Shown: positions 22,842 to 31,534 of the stretch, piece after piece
Position numbering within the stretch: the first letter of the stretch is position 1
Layout: each line of letters opens with the position of its first letter
Origin: SAR116 cluster bacterium
GTDB lineage: Bacteria > Pseudomonadota > Alphaproteobacteria > Puniceispirillales > Puniceispirillaceae
Assembly (NCBI GenBank): GCA_004213025.1
Contig: SHBC01000004.1
Location: forward strand, 1-41,629
DNA: 41,629 nucleotides
Direction: 5' to 3'
Translations under genes and position numbers: made by a program
The notes under the pieces: model-generated
Database searches by the model: none
What the model was told of the DNA's origin: nothing
The model's input: only the letters and a program-made list of their open reading frames with translations

Positions 22842-24065
22842 ATGACATCATCTTATTCTGGCGTGGCAAAGCCCGATATCTGGTTGCGGGTTCTGATCGC
22901 CGGGGCAGCGCTCGTCACCGTCACATTCGGCATCAGGCAGGTGTTCGGGCTGTTCGTCGTGCCGCTCTCTGACGCGCTTGGCAGCGGCGTCCAGCTTGTG
23001 GCGCTTGCCATCGCCATCCAGAATCTTGTCTGGGGATTTTCATCTCCCCTGTTCGGCGCCCTTGCCGACCGTATCGGCGCCTGGAAAGTGGCCATCTTCG
23101 GTGCCGCCATCTACACCGCCGGCCTGCTGGCAACCGCCTATATCATCACCCCGTCGGGACTGTTTCTCGGCCAGGCGCTGATCGGACTGGGGCTTGGCAG
23201 TGCCGGCATTTCCATCGCCATTGGCGCGGTTGGCCGCGTCGTGCCGGAAGGGCGGCGCTCGCTGGCGTTTGGACTTGTGACCAGCTTTGGCTCATTCGGC
23301 CAGTTCGCGCTGTTGCCGGTGACCCAGATGCTGATGAGCGAGCAAGGCTGGCAGATGGCGCTGCTGCTGCTGTCGTTCCTGACCGCGGGGGCGATGGCGG
23401 TGGCGCTTGGCCTTCGCGGCGCACCGGCGGCAAGAACCGCCGATGTCGCCGACCTGACCACAGCCGACGCGTTGCGAGTCGCAGCAGGCAGCCGGGATTA
23501 TCTGCTGCTGACCGCCGGTTTCTTTGTCTGCGGGCTGCAGCTTGTGTTCATCACGACGCATCTGCCGGTGTTTCTTGGCGACCGTGGCCTGCCGCCGCAT
23601 ATCGCCAGCTGGGCGCTGGCGCTGGTCGGGCTGTTCAACATTGTCGGGGCGTTTATCTGTGGCTGGCTTGGTGGCAAGGTCTCGAAACGCAAGGCGCTTG
23701 CCACGGTCTATCTGCTTCGTGGGATCATCATGTGCAGCTTTTTCATGCTGCCGGTCACCCCGACATCGGCCCTTGTCTTTGGCGCGGCAATGGGGCTTCT
23801 CTGGCTTGGCACGATCCCGCTGACAAGCGGACTGATCGTTGTGTTCTTCGGACCGAAACATCTCAGCATGCTGTATGGCATCGTCTTTGCCTCGCACCAG
23901 ATCGGCTCGTTTGTCGGCTCGTGGCTTGGCGGTGTGCTCTATGACATCACCGGCAATTACAATTTCATGTGGTGGCTGAATGTCGCGGCAGCGTTGTTCG
24001 CCTTTGCCGTCAACTGGATGATCCGCGAGCAGGCCGTCCCCAGCCCGCAACCGGCAGCCGCCTGA
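22842..24065 (+). CDS. MFS transporter
   Basis: 407-aa major facilitator with about 12 hydrophobic segments and the loop 2-3 signature GALADRIGAWK (G-x3-D-R motif A), repeated more weakly at GGKVSKRKA between segments 8 and 9. The N-terminal TFGIRQVFGLFVVPLSDAL and the SGLIVVFFGPKHLSMLYGIVFASHQIGSFVGSWLGG stretch are typical of the monocarboxylate/oxalate-formate-like or YbfB-like MFS groups. A small organic acid is a reasonable guess for substrate, no more. The ATG at 22842 is the first that directly precedes the hydrophilic N-terminus; the ribosome site is weak. Convergent with trxB, 16 bp away. Confidence 0.88.
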   Translation: MTSSYSGVAKPDIWLRVLIAGAALVTVTFGIRQVFGLFVVPLSDALGSGVQLVALAIAIQNLVWGFSSPLFGALADRIGAWKVAIFGAAIYTAGLLATAYIITPSGLFLGQALIGLGLGSAGISIAIGAVGRVVPEGRRSLAFGLVTSFGSFGQFALLPVTQMLMSEQGWQMALLLLSFLTAGAMAVALGLRGAPAARTADVADLTTADALRVAAGSRDYLLLTAGFFVCGLQLVFITTHLPVFLGDRGLPPHIASWALALVGLFNIVGAFICGWLGGKVSKRKALATVYLLRGIIMCSFFMLPVTPTSALVFGAAMGLLWLGTIPLTSGLIVVFFGPKHLSMLYGIVFASHQIGSFVGSWLGGVLYDITGNYNFMWWLNVAAALFAFAVNWMIREQAVPSPQPAAA

Positions 24066-24081
24066 CCCTTATCGTGCCTGG

Positions 24082-25020
24082 TCAGGCCTGTTCGCCAAGC
24101 CATCTTTCCGCGTCAAGCGCAGCCATACATCCCATGCCGGCGGCGGTCACGGCCTGACGGTAGATCTTGTCAACACAGTCCCCGGCAGCAAACACGCCAT
24201 CGACCGAGGTGCGGGTGCCGCCCGTTTCGGCAAGGATATATCCTTCGTCATCAAGATCGAGAACGCCGTGAAAAGCGGCGGTGGCGGGATCATGGCCGAT
24301 GGCCACGAACATTCCCTGAACGGCGATGTCCAGATCATCCTCGCCAGTCGTCGAGGCCAGCCGCAATCCTGTCACACCGCTGTCATCGCCGAGAACCTCG
24401 GCAACGGTGCGGTTCCATTCCACCTTGATCTTGTCGTGACGCAGCAACCTGTCCTGCATGATCTGCTCGGCGCGAAGCGAGTCACGTCGATGGATCAGCG
24501 TTACCGAGTTGCAGATATTGGCAAGATACAGCGCCTCCTCAACAGCGGTGTTGCCGCCGCCGATCACCGCAACGTCACGTTCCTTGTAGAAAAACCCGTC
24601 GCAGGTGGCGCAGGCCGACACGCCCCGACCATTGAAGGTTTGCTCTGAGTCGAGGCCCAGCCAGCGCGCCTGCGCGCCGGTGGCCACAATCACCGCGTCT
24701 GCTGTCATCTCGTCGCCCGAATCAAGTGTCAGGCGAAACGGGCGGCTGGCGGCGTCAAGGTCCGTGACAATGTCATAGATAACGCGCGCGCCGACATTCT
24801 CGGCCTGCTGCTGCATCTCGGTCATCAGCCACGGCCCCTGAATGACATCGGCAAAGCCGGGGTAATTCTCGACATCGGTGGTGATTGTCATCTGCCCGCC
24901 AGGCTGCAGGCCGGCAAGGATGACCGGCGACAGGTTGGCGCGCGCCGTATAGATGGCGGCCGTCAGCCCTGCCGCGCCGGCACCGATGATGACAACTTTC
25001 TCGTGGTTTGACTTCGACAT
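24082..25020 (-). CDS. trxB: Thioredoxin-disulfide reductase
   Basis: 312-aa NADPH- and FAD-dependent thioredoxin reductase. FAD motif VVIIGAGAAGLTAAIYTARA, redox pair CATC (137-140) within GVSACATCDGFFYKERDV, NADPH motif VIGGGNTAVEEALYLA, and C-terminal FAADCVDK-type FAD motif (VDGVFAAGDCVDKIYRQAVTAAGMGCMAALDAERWL). It recycles thioredoxin for ribonucleotide reductase and stress repair. Divergent from the M23 peptidase gene over 160 bp. Confidence 0.96.
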   Translation of the reverse strand: MSKSNHEKVVIIGAGAAGLTAAIYTARANLSPVILAGLQPGGQMTITTDVENYPGFADVIQGPWLMTEMQQQAENVGARVIYDIVTDLDAASRPFRLTLDSGDEMTADAVIVATGAQARWLGLDSEQTFNGRGVSACATCDGFFYKERDVAVIGGGNTAVEEALYLANICNSVTLIHRRDSLRAEQIMQDRLLRHDKIKVEWNRTVAEVLGDDSGVTGLRLASTTGEDDLDIAVQGMFVAIGHDPATAAFHGVLDLDDEGYILAETGGTRTSVDGVFAAGDCVDKIYRQAVTAAGMGCMAALDAERWLGEQA

Positions 25021-25180
25021 TTTACCTGCTTCCGGCCTGCCAGCCCGGCATCATGCCAGTCCGGTCTGATGATGATATCCTGATGGCTGTCTGGCCCCGG
25101 CGTGGAAATCGGAGTCCGGCCCCGTATCGGGCCCATTTTGACGTGCCAAAAATGTTGTCCAATGTTAGCGTCCAAGGGTG

Positions 25181-26065
25181 ATGATTCCAAGCCCGTTCAC
25201 GGCCATCCTGGCCTGTATCGCTCTGTTTTTCGCGCTGCCTTTCGCGCTGCCGGTCGGCGCGCAGCAGGCACGACTTCCCGACCCGGCACCGGGCCTTGTC
25301 TGGATTGCCGGCAGCGCCATCGAAGGCGGCCTGGTGGTGGCGCGCGTTACGCCCGGCACCAGCCTGACACTTGATGGCGAGCCAGTGCCGCTGTCCGATG
25401 ACGGTCATGCGATGATCGGCTTTCATCGTGACAGTGACAGCCCCGCCAGATTGCAGGTCAGCCCGGCCGGCGGCGGGTCCTATTTCATCACCCTTGACGC
25501 GGCGCAGCGCGAATATGCCGTGCAGCGGATCGACGGGTTGAAGCGTGACCATGTGACCCCACCCGAGGATGTGCTTGCGCGTATCGGTGCCGATTCCGCG
25601 GCGGTGCGGGCCGCGCGTTCGCGCAACGATGCCGGCGCCATGTCGGGCGAATTCCTGCGCGGCCTTGATATGCCGGCCAAGGGACAGATCACCGGCGTCT
25701 ATGGCAGCCAGCGAATCCTCAATGGCGAACCCCGCCAGCCACATTACGGAATCGATATCGCGGCGCCGCGCGGCACGCCGGTCAAGGCCCCGGCCAGCGG
25801 ACGGGTGACGCTTGTCAGGGATCTGTATTTTTCCGGCTGGACGATCCTGATGACGCATGGTCTTGGCCTCAATTCGGCCTTCCTCCATCTCGACAGCGTC
25901 ACCGTCAGCGAGGGCGAGGAGGTGCCACGAGGCGGCATTATCGGCACCGTCGGATCAACCGGCAGATCGACCGGCCCGCATCTTGACTGGCGGCTTGACT
26001 GGCAGGGGCGGCGCCTTGATGCGGCACTGGTGCGCCAGCAGCTTGCCAGTCCGCAGGCCGAATAG
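25181..26065 (+). CDS. Secreted M23 family metallopeptidase
   Basis: About 295-aa periplasmic LytM-type endopeptidase acting on peptidoglycan cross-links, or a degenerate activator. An N-terminal signal peptide (residues 1-28, ending VGAQQA) contains an exact duplication of FALP. The C-terminal M23 domain has HYGIDIAAPRGTPVKAP (His188, Asp192 zinc ligands), a SAFLHLDSV histidine, and TGPHLDWRLDW. In the usual HxH motif the second His ligates zinc; here it is Asp269 (HLD). Comparable HLDW forms exist in proteobacteria, so activity is still possible. ATG at 25181 follows AAGGG closely. Divergent from trxB. Confidence 0.88.
   Translation: MIPSPFTAILACIALFFALPFALPVGAQQARLPDPAPGLVWIAGSAIEGGLVVARVTPGTSLTLDGEPVPLSDDGHAMIGFHRDSDSPARLQVSPAGGGSYFITLDAAQREYAVQRIDGLKRDHVTPPEDVLARIGADSAAVRAARSRNDAGAMSGEFLRGLDMPAKGQITGVYGSQRILNGEPRQPHYGIDIAAPRGTPVKAPASGRVTLVRDLYFSGWTILMTHGLGLNSAFLHLDSVTVSEGEEVPRGGIIGTVGSTGRSTGPHLDWRLDWQGRRLDAALVRQQLASPQAE
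25228..25251. repeat. Exact 12-bp tandem duplication in signal peptide
   Basis: TTTCGCGCTGCC occurs twice in direct succession (25228-25239, 25240-25251) with no mismatch, so the hydrophobic core of the M23 signal peptide reads FALPFALP. Perfect identity suggests a recent event. Confidence 0.95.
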
Positions 26066-26081
26066 GGCGGGGCCAGAGAGC

Positions 26082-26939
26082 ATGGCGCGAACCATTTTCA
26101 TTTTTGGACTCGGCTATGTCGGGCGTCCGCTCGGCCACCAGCTTGCCACGGCGGGATGGCAGATTCGCGGCACCACGCGCACCCCCGAAAGGCTGGCGGT
26201 CGAAGCCGCGGCAGGCTGGCAGATCCACCGCTTTGCCGATGACCAGCCGCTTGCCGATGCCGGGGCGGCGCTTGCCGGTGTCGATGCCGTGCTGTCGACC
26301 ATCACCGCCATCGGTGGCAATGACCCGGTGCTTGACGCGCATCAGGATGTGCTGGCCGACTTCAAGGGATGGGCCGGCTATGTGTCGGCGACCTCGGTCT
26401 ATCCCGACCGGCCTGACGGTTTCTGTTATGAGGATACGCCGACCGACCCTGCCACGGCGCGGGGACGCGCCCGGGTGGTGGCAGAGAACCGGTGGCTGTC
26501 ACTTCTGCAAAGCGAAATTTTCCGCGCCGCCGGAATCTACGGGCCGGGGCGAAGTCCGTTCGACTCGCTTCGCGCCGGAACAGCCAGGATCATTGAGCAT
26601 CGGGGCCAGGTCTTCAACCGCATCCATGTCGATGACATCTGCCGGATTATCGAGGCGGCGATGAAAGCGCCGCGTCCCGGCAGGATCATCAATCTTGCCG
26701 ACACGCGCCCCGCCGCGCAGGGCGAGGTGATGCGGCACGCGGCGGCGCTGATCGGCCTCGACCCGCCACAACCGCAATCGCTTGAGGAGGCCGACCTGTC
26801 GCCGATGGCGCGGACCTTCTATGTCTCGCGGCGGCGTGTCGCCTCGCGCGTCATCGGGCCGGAACTGGGGGTTGAACTTCTCTATCCCGACTATGAAAGC
26901 GGCCTTGCCGCCATCCTGGCGGCCGAAGGCGGCGCCTAG
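26082..26939 (+). CDS. NAD(P)-binding SDR family protein (YeeZ-like)
   Basis: 285-aa atypical short-chain dehydrogenase/epimerase-like protein. The N-terminal Rossmann motif is IFIFGLGYVGRPLGHQLATAGW, then RGTTRTPER. The central YVSATSVYPDR and the IYGPGRSPFDSLRAGTARII and FNRIHVDDICRIIEAAM stretches are as in the YeeZ family. The usual SDR Tyr-x3-Lys is not evident, so catalysis on sugars is uncertain. GAGAG just before the ATG supports the start at 26082. It follows the M23 gene by 16 bp and probably shares its transcript. Convergent with fbp 12 bp away. Confidence 0.85.
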   Translation: MARTIFIFGLGYVGRPLGHQLATAGWQIRGTTRTPERLAVEAAAGWQIHRFADDQPLADAGAALAGVDAVLSTITAIGGNDPVLDAHQDVLADFKGWAGYVSATSVYPDRPDGFCYEDTPTDPATARGRARVVAENRWLSLLQSEIFRAAGIYGPGRSPFDSLRAGTARIIEHRGQVFNRIHVDDICRIIEAAMKAPRPGRIINLADTRPAAQGEVMRHAAALIGLDPPQPQSLEEADLSPMARTFYVSRRRVASRVIGPELGVELLYPDYESGLAAILAAEGGA

Positions 26940-26951
26940 CCCGGCAAATAC

Positions 26952-27890
26952 CTAGCTGGCCGCGTGCTGGCGGCTGACCTCGTCAACTTCCTCGGATGAC
27001 CCGAAGACAAGCGGCACCCGCTGGTGAACCGCGGTCGGGGTAATGTTCAGAATATCGCGGGTGCCATCGGTGGCGCGCCCGCCCGCCTGTTCGGCAAGCA
27101 ATGCCATCGGCGCCGCCTCATAGACAAGGCGCAGCCGCCCATCGGCAAAGCCGTCCCGCGAATCCGCCGGATACAGGAACACGCCGCCACGGCAGAATAT
27201 CCGCCAGGCCTCGGCGACAAGCGAACCGACATAGCGCTGACTGAAATCCCTGCCGCGCGGCCCGCCAGCCCCGGCAACACAGTCGGCGATATAGCGCTGC
27301 ACCGGCGGCAGCCAATAGCGCTGATAACCAGCATTGATCGCGAACTCACCGGTTGCGTCCGGGATCCGGACATCATCGTCGATCAGCTGGAAATCGCCGT
27401 CAGCGTCCATCCTGAAGGACGCGACGCCGGCCCCGACCGTGACAAGAAGCGTCGTCTGCGGCCCATAGACAAAGAACCCCGCCGCCAGCTGCTGGCGGCC
27501 ATTGATGAGCCCGGCGCCCTCGGTCGGCAGGATCGAGAAAATCGTGCCGATCGACACATTGACCCCGATATTGGACGACCCGTCGAGCGGGTCACTGGCG
27601 ATAATGAAGGGTCCGTCATCCACCAGCGGGATCGCCACCTCGCGTTCCTCCGACATATAGGCCGCCGCACCAACATCCCGCGACGCCTCGAGGATGATCT
27701 CGTCGGCCAGAACATCAAGCGCCTTTTGCGTGTCGCCATCGGCATTGACGTCACCGGCAACCGCGTCCAACACGCTGTGCGGGGCGCGGATTTCGGAACT
27801 GATGCGGGCCGCGGCGGCGGCCAGCCCGGTAATGGCCTTTGCAAGATCGGCCGCGGCGCGGGCCTTGAGGTAGTCGGAGAGACTTGTCAT
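26952..27890 (-). CDS. fbp: Fructose-1,6-bisphosphatase class I
   Basis: 312-aa gluconeogenic/Calvin-type FBPase. It has the class I metal/phosphate motif DPLDGSSN (100-107), VNVSIGTIFSILP, the GDTQKALDVLADE stretch, YMSEEREVAI, and RYVGSLVAEAWRIFCRGGVFLYPAD near the C-terminus (sugar phosphate binding). AAGGAG is 9 nt upstream of the ATG. No other Calvin-cycle gene is in the window, so gluconeogenesis is the simplest role. An intrinsic terminator of the upstream gene lies about 90 bp before its start. Confidence 0.95.
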   Translation of the reverse strand: MTSLSDYLKARAAADLAKAITGLAAAAARISSEIRAPHSVLDAVAGDVNADGDTQKALDVLADEIILEASRDVGAAAYMSEEREVAIPLVDDGPFIIASDPLDGSSNIGVNVSIGTIFSILPTEGAGLINGRQQLAAGFFVYGPQTTLLVTVGAGVASFRMDADGDFQLIDDDVRIPDATGEFAINAGYQRYWLPPVQRYIADCVAGAGGPRGRDFSQRYVGSLVAEAWRIFCRGGVFLYPADSRDGFADGRLRLVYEAAPMALLAEQAGGRATDGTRDILNITPTAVHQRVPLVFGSSEEVDEVSRQHAAS

Positions 27891-27975
27891 GAAGGATGGC
27901 TCCTTATGGGGCGGCTTCTGTTGGGGCGTCTCAGGGTCAGCCGGATGAGGACATCGTCAAAAACATGCATCGCAT

Positions 27976-28010
27976 AAAAAAGCGCGCCCAACCATGCGGC
28001 CGGGCGCGCC
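27976..28010 (-). terminator. Rho-independent terminator of the Bax-inhibitor-1 gene
   Basis: Read on the minus strand, stem GCGCGCCC pairs perfectly with GGGCGCGC (28009-28002 and 27989-27982) around a 12-nt loop, directly followed by six T (27981-27976). It lies about 40 bp after the stop at 28048 and insulates fbp from it. Confidence 0.85.
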
Positions 28011-28047
28011 CTGAAATCCTGTCAGCCTGTCGCTGTTCGCGCCGTCG

Positions 28048-28767
28048 TTATTCGCGGTTGCCGAACAGATGCAGGATGAACATGAACATGTTGATGAAAT
28101 CGAGATACAGCATCAGCGCGCCGAAGATTGACTTCTTGGTCCGCTCCGCCTCGCTGTCACCAGCCATATACATCAACTTGATCTTCTGGGTGTCCCAGGC
28201 GGTCAGGCCGGCAAAGATCAACACACCAACCACCGAGATCATCATATCCATGGCTGTCGACGCCACGAAGATGTTGACGACCATCGCGATGATCAGTCCG
28301 AACAGCCCGATCATCATGAAGGATCCCATGGCCGAGAGACTGCGCTTGGTGGTGTAGCCATAGAGGCTGAGGGCGGCAAAGGCGCCGGCGGTGATGAAGA
28401 AGGCGCGGGCCACGCTGGCGGTCGAGAACATCAGCAATACCGAGGCAAGCGAGACCCCCATCAACGCCGCATAGACGTAGAAGAGATTGCGTGCCTTTGT
28501 CGCCGACATTGAGTTGATACGCGCCGACAGCCAGAAGACGAGGCCGAGCGGTGCCAGCATGACAACCCATTTCAACGGCGAGCCATAGATCAGCTGACCA
28601 ACACCGGCGACGTTAAATACCGCCCATTTCATCGCATAGGCGAAGAAACCCGTCATCAGCAGCGCGGTCGTCATGTGATTGTAGACGCCGAGCATATAGC
28701 TGCGAAGACCAAGATCGACCTGTGTCGCCTCGGCAGCCGCAGTATTCATGAAGCGATTATCAGCCAT
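28048..28767 (-). CDS. Bax inhibitor-1/YccA family membrane protein
   Basis: 239-aa inner-membrane protein with seven hydrophobic segments. Family landmarks: the N-terminal YMLGVYNHMTTALLMTGFFAYAM, the middle LYGYTTKRSLSAMGSFMMIGLFGLIIA, and the C-terminal GVLIFAGLTAWDTQKIKLMY with the conserved acidic residue (TAWDTQ), then LYLDFINMFMFILHLFG. Family members form pH-sensitive calcium leak channels or act with the FtsH protease; the role here is unknown. AGGGGG lies 6 nt before the ATG. Own promoter (28804-28832) and terminator make it a single-gene unit. Confidence 0.93.
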   Translation of the reverse strand: MADNRFMNTAAAEATQVDLGLRSYMLGVYNHMTTALLMTGFFAYAMKWAVFNVAGVGQLIYGSPLKWVVMLAPLGLVFWLSARINSMSATKARNLFYVYAALMGVSLASVLLMFSTASVARAFFITAGAFAALSLYGYTTKRSLSAMGSFMMIGLFGLIIAMVVNIFVASTAMDMMISVVGVLIFAGLTAWDTQKIKLMYMAGDSEAERTKKSIFGALMLYLDFINMFMFILHLFGNRE

Positions 28768-28803
28768 TGTTACCCCCTGATCGATAATCCGTTGCTAGAT
28801 AGG

Positions 28804-28832
28804 AATGTAATCGTCGAAACGCTTGTTTTCAA
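28804..28832 (-). promoter_or_regulatory. Sigma-70-like promoter of the Bax-inhibitor-1 gene
   Basis: On the minus strand, TTGAAA (28832-28827), a 17-bp spacer, then TACATT (28809-28804). This matches 5 of 6 and 4 of 6 consensus positions with ideal spacing, about 37 bp before the start codon, consistent with a 30-nt leader. Confidence 0.55.
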
Positions 28833-28861
28833 GGCTTTGCCGCCATCGCGGCATATGATCA

Positions 28862-30037
28862 TCATGTCGCATCGGCGGCCACCACAGAGACCGCCTTGCC
28901 GGTGCCTGTCCGCTGGCGGCGGTCCCGTTCGGAGGCCGATTTCAGCTGCCCGCACGCAGCGAGGATATCACGCCCGCGCGGCGTGCGCACCGGCGAGGCG
29001 TATCCAGCCTTCAGCACCTTTGCCGCAAACGCCTCAATACGGCGGTTGCTGGAGCATTCATAGGGGCTGCCGGGCCACGGGTTGAACGGAATCAGGTTGA
29101 TCTTCGACGGGATGCCGCGGATCAGCTTCAGCAGCGCCGCGCAATCCTCATCGCTGTCATTGACCCCGTCGAGCATCACATATTCCCAGGTGATCCGGCG
29201 CGCATTCGACAGGCCGGGATAGGTCCGGCACGCCTCGATCAGCTCGGCAAGCGGGTATTTCCTGTTGATCGGCACCAGCTCGTCACGAAGTTCATCACGA
29301 ACAGCGTGAAGCGAGATCGCCAGATTGACCCCCAGTTCGGCCCCGCAGCGGGCAATTTCCGGCACCACACCGGAGGTCGACAGGGTGATCCGCCGCTTCG
29401 ACACCCCGACCCCTTCGCCGCTCATGATGATACGCATGGCGCTGGCGACATTGTCAAAATTGAACAGCGGCTCGCCCATCCCCATCAGCACGATGTTGGT
29501 CAACCGCCGGTCAGGCTTGCCAGCAGGCCAGTCGCCAAGCTCGTCCATCGCCAGCATGACCTGGCCGGTGATCTCGCCAACCGACAGGTTGCGAACAAGT
29601 TTCTGCGTGCCGGTGTGACAGAAGCTGCAGGTCAGCGTGCATCCCACCTGCGAGGAAATGCACAGCGTGCCGCGTTCCTTGTCAGGAATATAGACTGTTT
29701 CGGCCTCGTTGCCGTCGGGAAAGCGAAGCAGCCATTTGATCGTGCCATCGCTCGACGTCAGACGCCGCGTCACCGCCGGCCGGTCAAGCGTGAACATTTC
29801 GGAAAAGGCCTGACGCACCGGCTTGCCAAGATCGCTCATCTCCTCAAAGGAGGTCAGCCCATGCCGCCAGACCCAGCGCCAGAGCTGACGGGCGCGGAAT
29901 TTTGGCAGGCCGGCAGCAACAATTGCGGCCTCAAGCTCCTCTGCGCCCATGCCCAACAGATCACGGGGCAAATCACGGGACAGGTCGCGGGGCGCCTGCG
30001 TCGCGGCAGGTGTCTTAAGGTTGGCTGCGTTCGTCAT
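28862..30037 (-). CDS. rlmN: 23S rRNA/tRNA adenine-C2 methyltransferase RlmN
   Basis: 391-aa radical-SAM methyltransferase that makes m2A2503 in 23S rRNA and m2A37 in some tRNAs. The 4Fe-4S motif C-x3-C-x2-C is in [12 protein letters not shown] (Cys133, 137, 140). The SAM region [10 protein letters not shown] and [19 protein letters not shown] [13 protein letters not shown] follow, and the second catalytic cysteine is in [11 protein letters not shown] near the end. The start at 30037 or the adjacent ATG at 30040 are equivalent choices (AAGG immediately upstream). The N-terminus carries a tetrapeptide repeat [12 protein letters not shown] from a 12-bp DNA repeat, in a region normally unconserved. 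Confidence 0.95.
   Translation of the reverse strand: MTNAANLKTPAATQAPRDLSRDLPRDLLGMGAEELEAAIVAAGLPKFRARQLWRWVWRHGLTSFEEMSDLGKPVRQAFSEMFTLDRPAVTRRLTSSDGTIKWLLRFPDGNEAETVYIPDKERGTLCISSQVGCTLTCSFCHTGTQKLVRNLSVGEITGQVMLAMDELGDWPAGKPDRRLTNIVLMGMGEPLFNFDNVASAMRIIMSGEGVGVSKRRITLSTSGVVPEIARCGAELGVNLAISLHAVRDELRDELVPINRKYPLAELIEACRTYPGLSNARRITWEYVMLDGVNDSDEDCAALLKLIRGIPSKINLIPFNPWPGSPYECSSNRRIEAFAAKVLKAGYASPVRTPRGRDILAACGQLKSASERDRRQRTGTGKAVSVVAADAT
29960..29995. repeat. 12-bp tandem repeat, 3 copies, in rlmN N-terminus
   Basis: Units ATCACGGGGCAA, ATCACGGGACAG and GTCGCGGGGCGC start at 29960, 29972 and 29984. Encoded as [12 protein letters not shown] near residue 18 of RlmN. Confidence 0.85.
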
Positions 30038-30112
30038 CATCCTTGGCCTAGCGCCTCGCGCCATCTTGCGGTCAACATGCGGCTGCCCTCATCCGGCCAG
30101 GACCGGTCCGGC

Positions 30113-30664
30113 TCAGCTGCAGGTCTTGTCGATCAGATTCTTCGTCTTGGTGAATCCCGACAATGAATAGGTGTCAGTGGTCTTCGTGCCGCGGCTCGAA
30201 GTGCCGACAACGGTCATTTTTTTGCCGCGCTTCATCGACCTGATCATCGCGATGTCATCCTCTTCGGATTCAGCATAGGCACGGCCTTCGATGGTGAAGA
30301 GGGTGAATTTCTTGCCGTCGATATTCACCGTCACGTCGGAATGTTTCTTGTGCTTGTACCCGGCGACAAACTGCACGACATTGCGTTCCGCCTTGTTCGG
30401 GCCGTGCGAGACGAAAACCCGCACCTCGCCACGGTTGTCAGGATCATATTTGCCGGCCGATTTGGTCGGTATCGAGCTGATGAAGCAGGTCCGGCCCTTA
30501 TCCTCGTCAACACGGAAGGCCTGCCAGTCCTTTTCGGTCAGCATGCGTTGCGGTTCCGCTGCCATCGACATCGTGCCGAACAGCATTGTGCCGAACAGCG
30601 CGGTCATCATCGCCGCCACCATCAAGAAAACGAAACTCCGCTTTACCGTCATAGTCCGATCCAT
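30113..30664 (-). CDS. IalB-like secreted protein
   Basis: About 180-aa exported protein of the invasion-associated locus B type. A signal peptide (about 1-36, ending MSMAAEP) is followed by a beta-rich domain. Family-like features are WQAFRVDEDKGRTCFISSIPT (conserved Trp and Cys), GEVRVFVSHGP, and GTSSRGTKTTDTYSLSGFT near the C-terminus, ending KTCS, so a disulfide between the two cysteines is possible. Function in free-living alphaproteobacteria is unknown. Two in-frame ATGs (30664 and 30652) come from a 12-bp duplication across the start; either could be used. The signal peptide has a second duplication (LFGTM twice). Transcribed in the same direction as tesA, 219 bp downstream of it. Confidence 0.8.
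   Translation of the reverse strand: MDRTMTVKRSFVFLMVAAMMTALFGTMLFGTMSMAAEPQRMLTEKDWQAFRVDEDKGRTCFISSIPTKSAGKYDPDNRGEVRVFVSHGPNKAERNVVQFVAGYKHKKHSDVTVNIDGKKFTLFTIEGRAYAESEEDDIAMIRSMKRGKKMTVVGTSSRGTKTTDTYSLSGFTKTKNLIDKTCS
30569..30598. repeat. 15-bp tandem duplication in IalB-like signal peptide
   Basis: CATCGTGCCGAACAG and CATTGTGCCGAACAG (30569-30583, 30584-30598) differ at one base and encode LFGTM-LFGTM in the hydrophobic core. Confidence 0.92.
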
Positions 30665-30673
30665 AGTCTGATC
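30650..30673. repeat. 12-bp duplication across the IalB-like start codon
   Basis: CATAGTCCGATC and CATAGTCTGATC (30650-30661, 30662-30673), one mismatch. On the coding strand each unit ends in ATG, so the gene has two in-frame start codons with nearly the same upstream sequence. Confidence 0.85.
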
Positions 30674-30724
30674 GTCATCCTCTTTTGCGGGCCACCAATG
30701 TTTCGGGCCTCAGGTCCGGGGCAG

Positions 30725-30748
30725 CACGCCAAAAAACACGCCACAAAC
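30725..30748. repeat. Imperfect 12-bp intergenic duplication
   Basis: CACGCCAAAAAA and CACGCCACAAAC (30725-30736, 30737-30748), two mismatches, upstream of the IalB-like gene in a 219-bp gap (30665-30883) that otherwise shows only a weak terminator near its right end. Confidence 0.5.
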
Positions 30749-30851
30749 GATATGCCGAACGTTGCCGCCAGACTGTGGCAGATTTATGAAAAAGCTGCCC
30801 GCCCCGCATCATCGGCGGCACTTTAAGACACCTCGCAGGGTGATGCAAAGA

Positions 30852-30880
30852 AATTTGGGAGGCGGCCCGGATCAGCCTCC
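30852..30880 (-). terminator. Weak intrinsic terminator after tesA
   Basis: On the minus strand GGAGGC (30880-30875) pairs with GCCTCC (30863-30858) around an 11-nt loop, followed by CAAATTTCTTT. It is 3 bp after the esterase stop. The stem is short and the T-run broken, so readthrough to the IalB-like gene is possible. Confidence 0.5.
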
Positions 30881-30883
30881 AGC

Positions 30884-31534
30884 TTACTTGTCGAGGCGCG
30901 CCAGAAGACGTTCGACGACAGGCAGCATGCGGCGGCTGATTTCAATGATTCCCTGTCTGTTTGGATGTAGCCCGTCATCGAGATTCAACGCCGGGTCAAG
31001 CGCCACACCGTCAAGAAAAAAGGGATAGAATTCGATGTCGTAACGGCGCGCCAGCGCCGGATAGATGCCATCGAACGCCTCGATATAGGCTGGTCCCAGA
31101 TTGCGCGGCGCCATCATGCCGGCAAGCAGCACCTCTATGCCGCGCTCGCGAAGCCGGCTGATAATGGCGTCGAGATTGGCCGCCGTGCCCTCCGGCGGCA
31201 GGCCGCGCAGCATGTCATTGCCGCCAAGAACGATGATCACCGCGTCCGGCTTGTCGGCAAGCGACCAGTCGAGGCGCGCCAGACCACCAGCTGTCGTATC
31301 GCCGGAAACGCCGGCATTGATCATCGCCACCGCCACCTTCTTTGCCGCCAGGTCACGCTGCAGCTGGTCGGGAAGCGATTGCCCTGGCGGCAATCCATAT
31401 CCGGCGACAAGCGAGTCACCAAGCACCAGCAACCGCGGCTGATCGGCATGCGCCATCGCCGGGGCCAGAAAAATCATGACGATGAAAATCACCCTCACAA
31501 TCCTGTTGATTGGCATCGGCCTGTTGATTGACAT
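30884..31534 (-). CDS. tesA: Periplasmic SGNH/GDSL arylesterase (TesA-like)
   Basis: About 216-aa SGNH hydrolase, thioesterase I / arylesterase type. A signal peptide (IFIVMIFLAPAMAHA) precedes block I LLVLGDSLVAGYGL (catalytic Ser), block II NAGVSGDTTAGGLARLDW (Gly), block III VIIVLGGNDMLRG (Asn), and block V LDDGLHPNRQGI (Asp-x2-His). It hydrolyses acyl esters or thioesters in the periplasm. It diverges from an ABC ATPase/permease pair exactly as E. coli tesA does from ybbA-ybbP. Start codons at 31549, 31534 and 31516 are in frame; I prefer 31534, where GGTGG lies 7 nt upstream. An 18-bp duplication spans this start. Confidence 0.93.
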   Translation of the reverse strand: MSINRPMPINRIVRVIFIVMIFLAPAMAHADQPRLLVLGDSLVAGYGLPPGQSLPDQLQRDLAAKKVAVAMINAGVSGDTTAGGLARLDWSLADKPDAVIIVLGGNDMLRGLPPEGTAANLDAIISRLRERGIEVLLAGMMAPRNLGPAYIEAFDGIYPALARRYDIEFYPFFLDGVALDPALNLDDGLHPNRQGIIEISRRMLPVVERLLARLDK

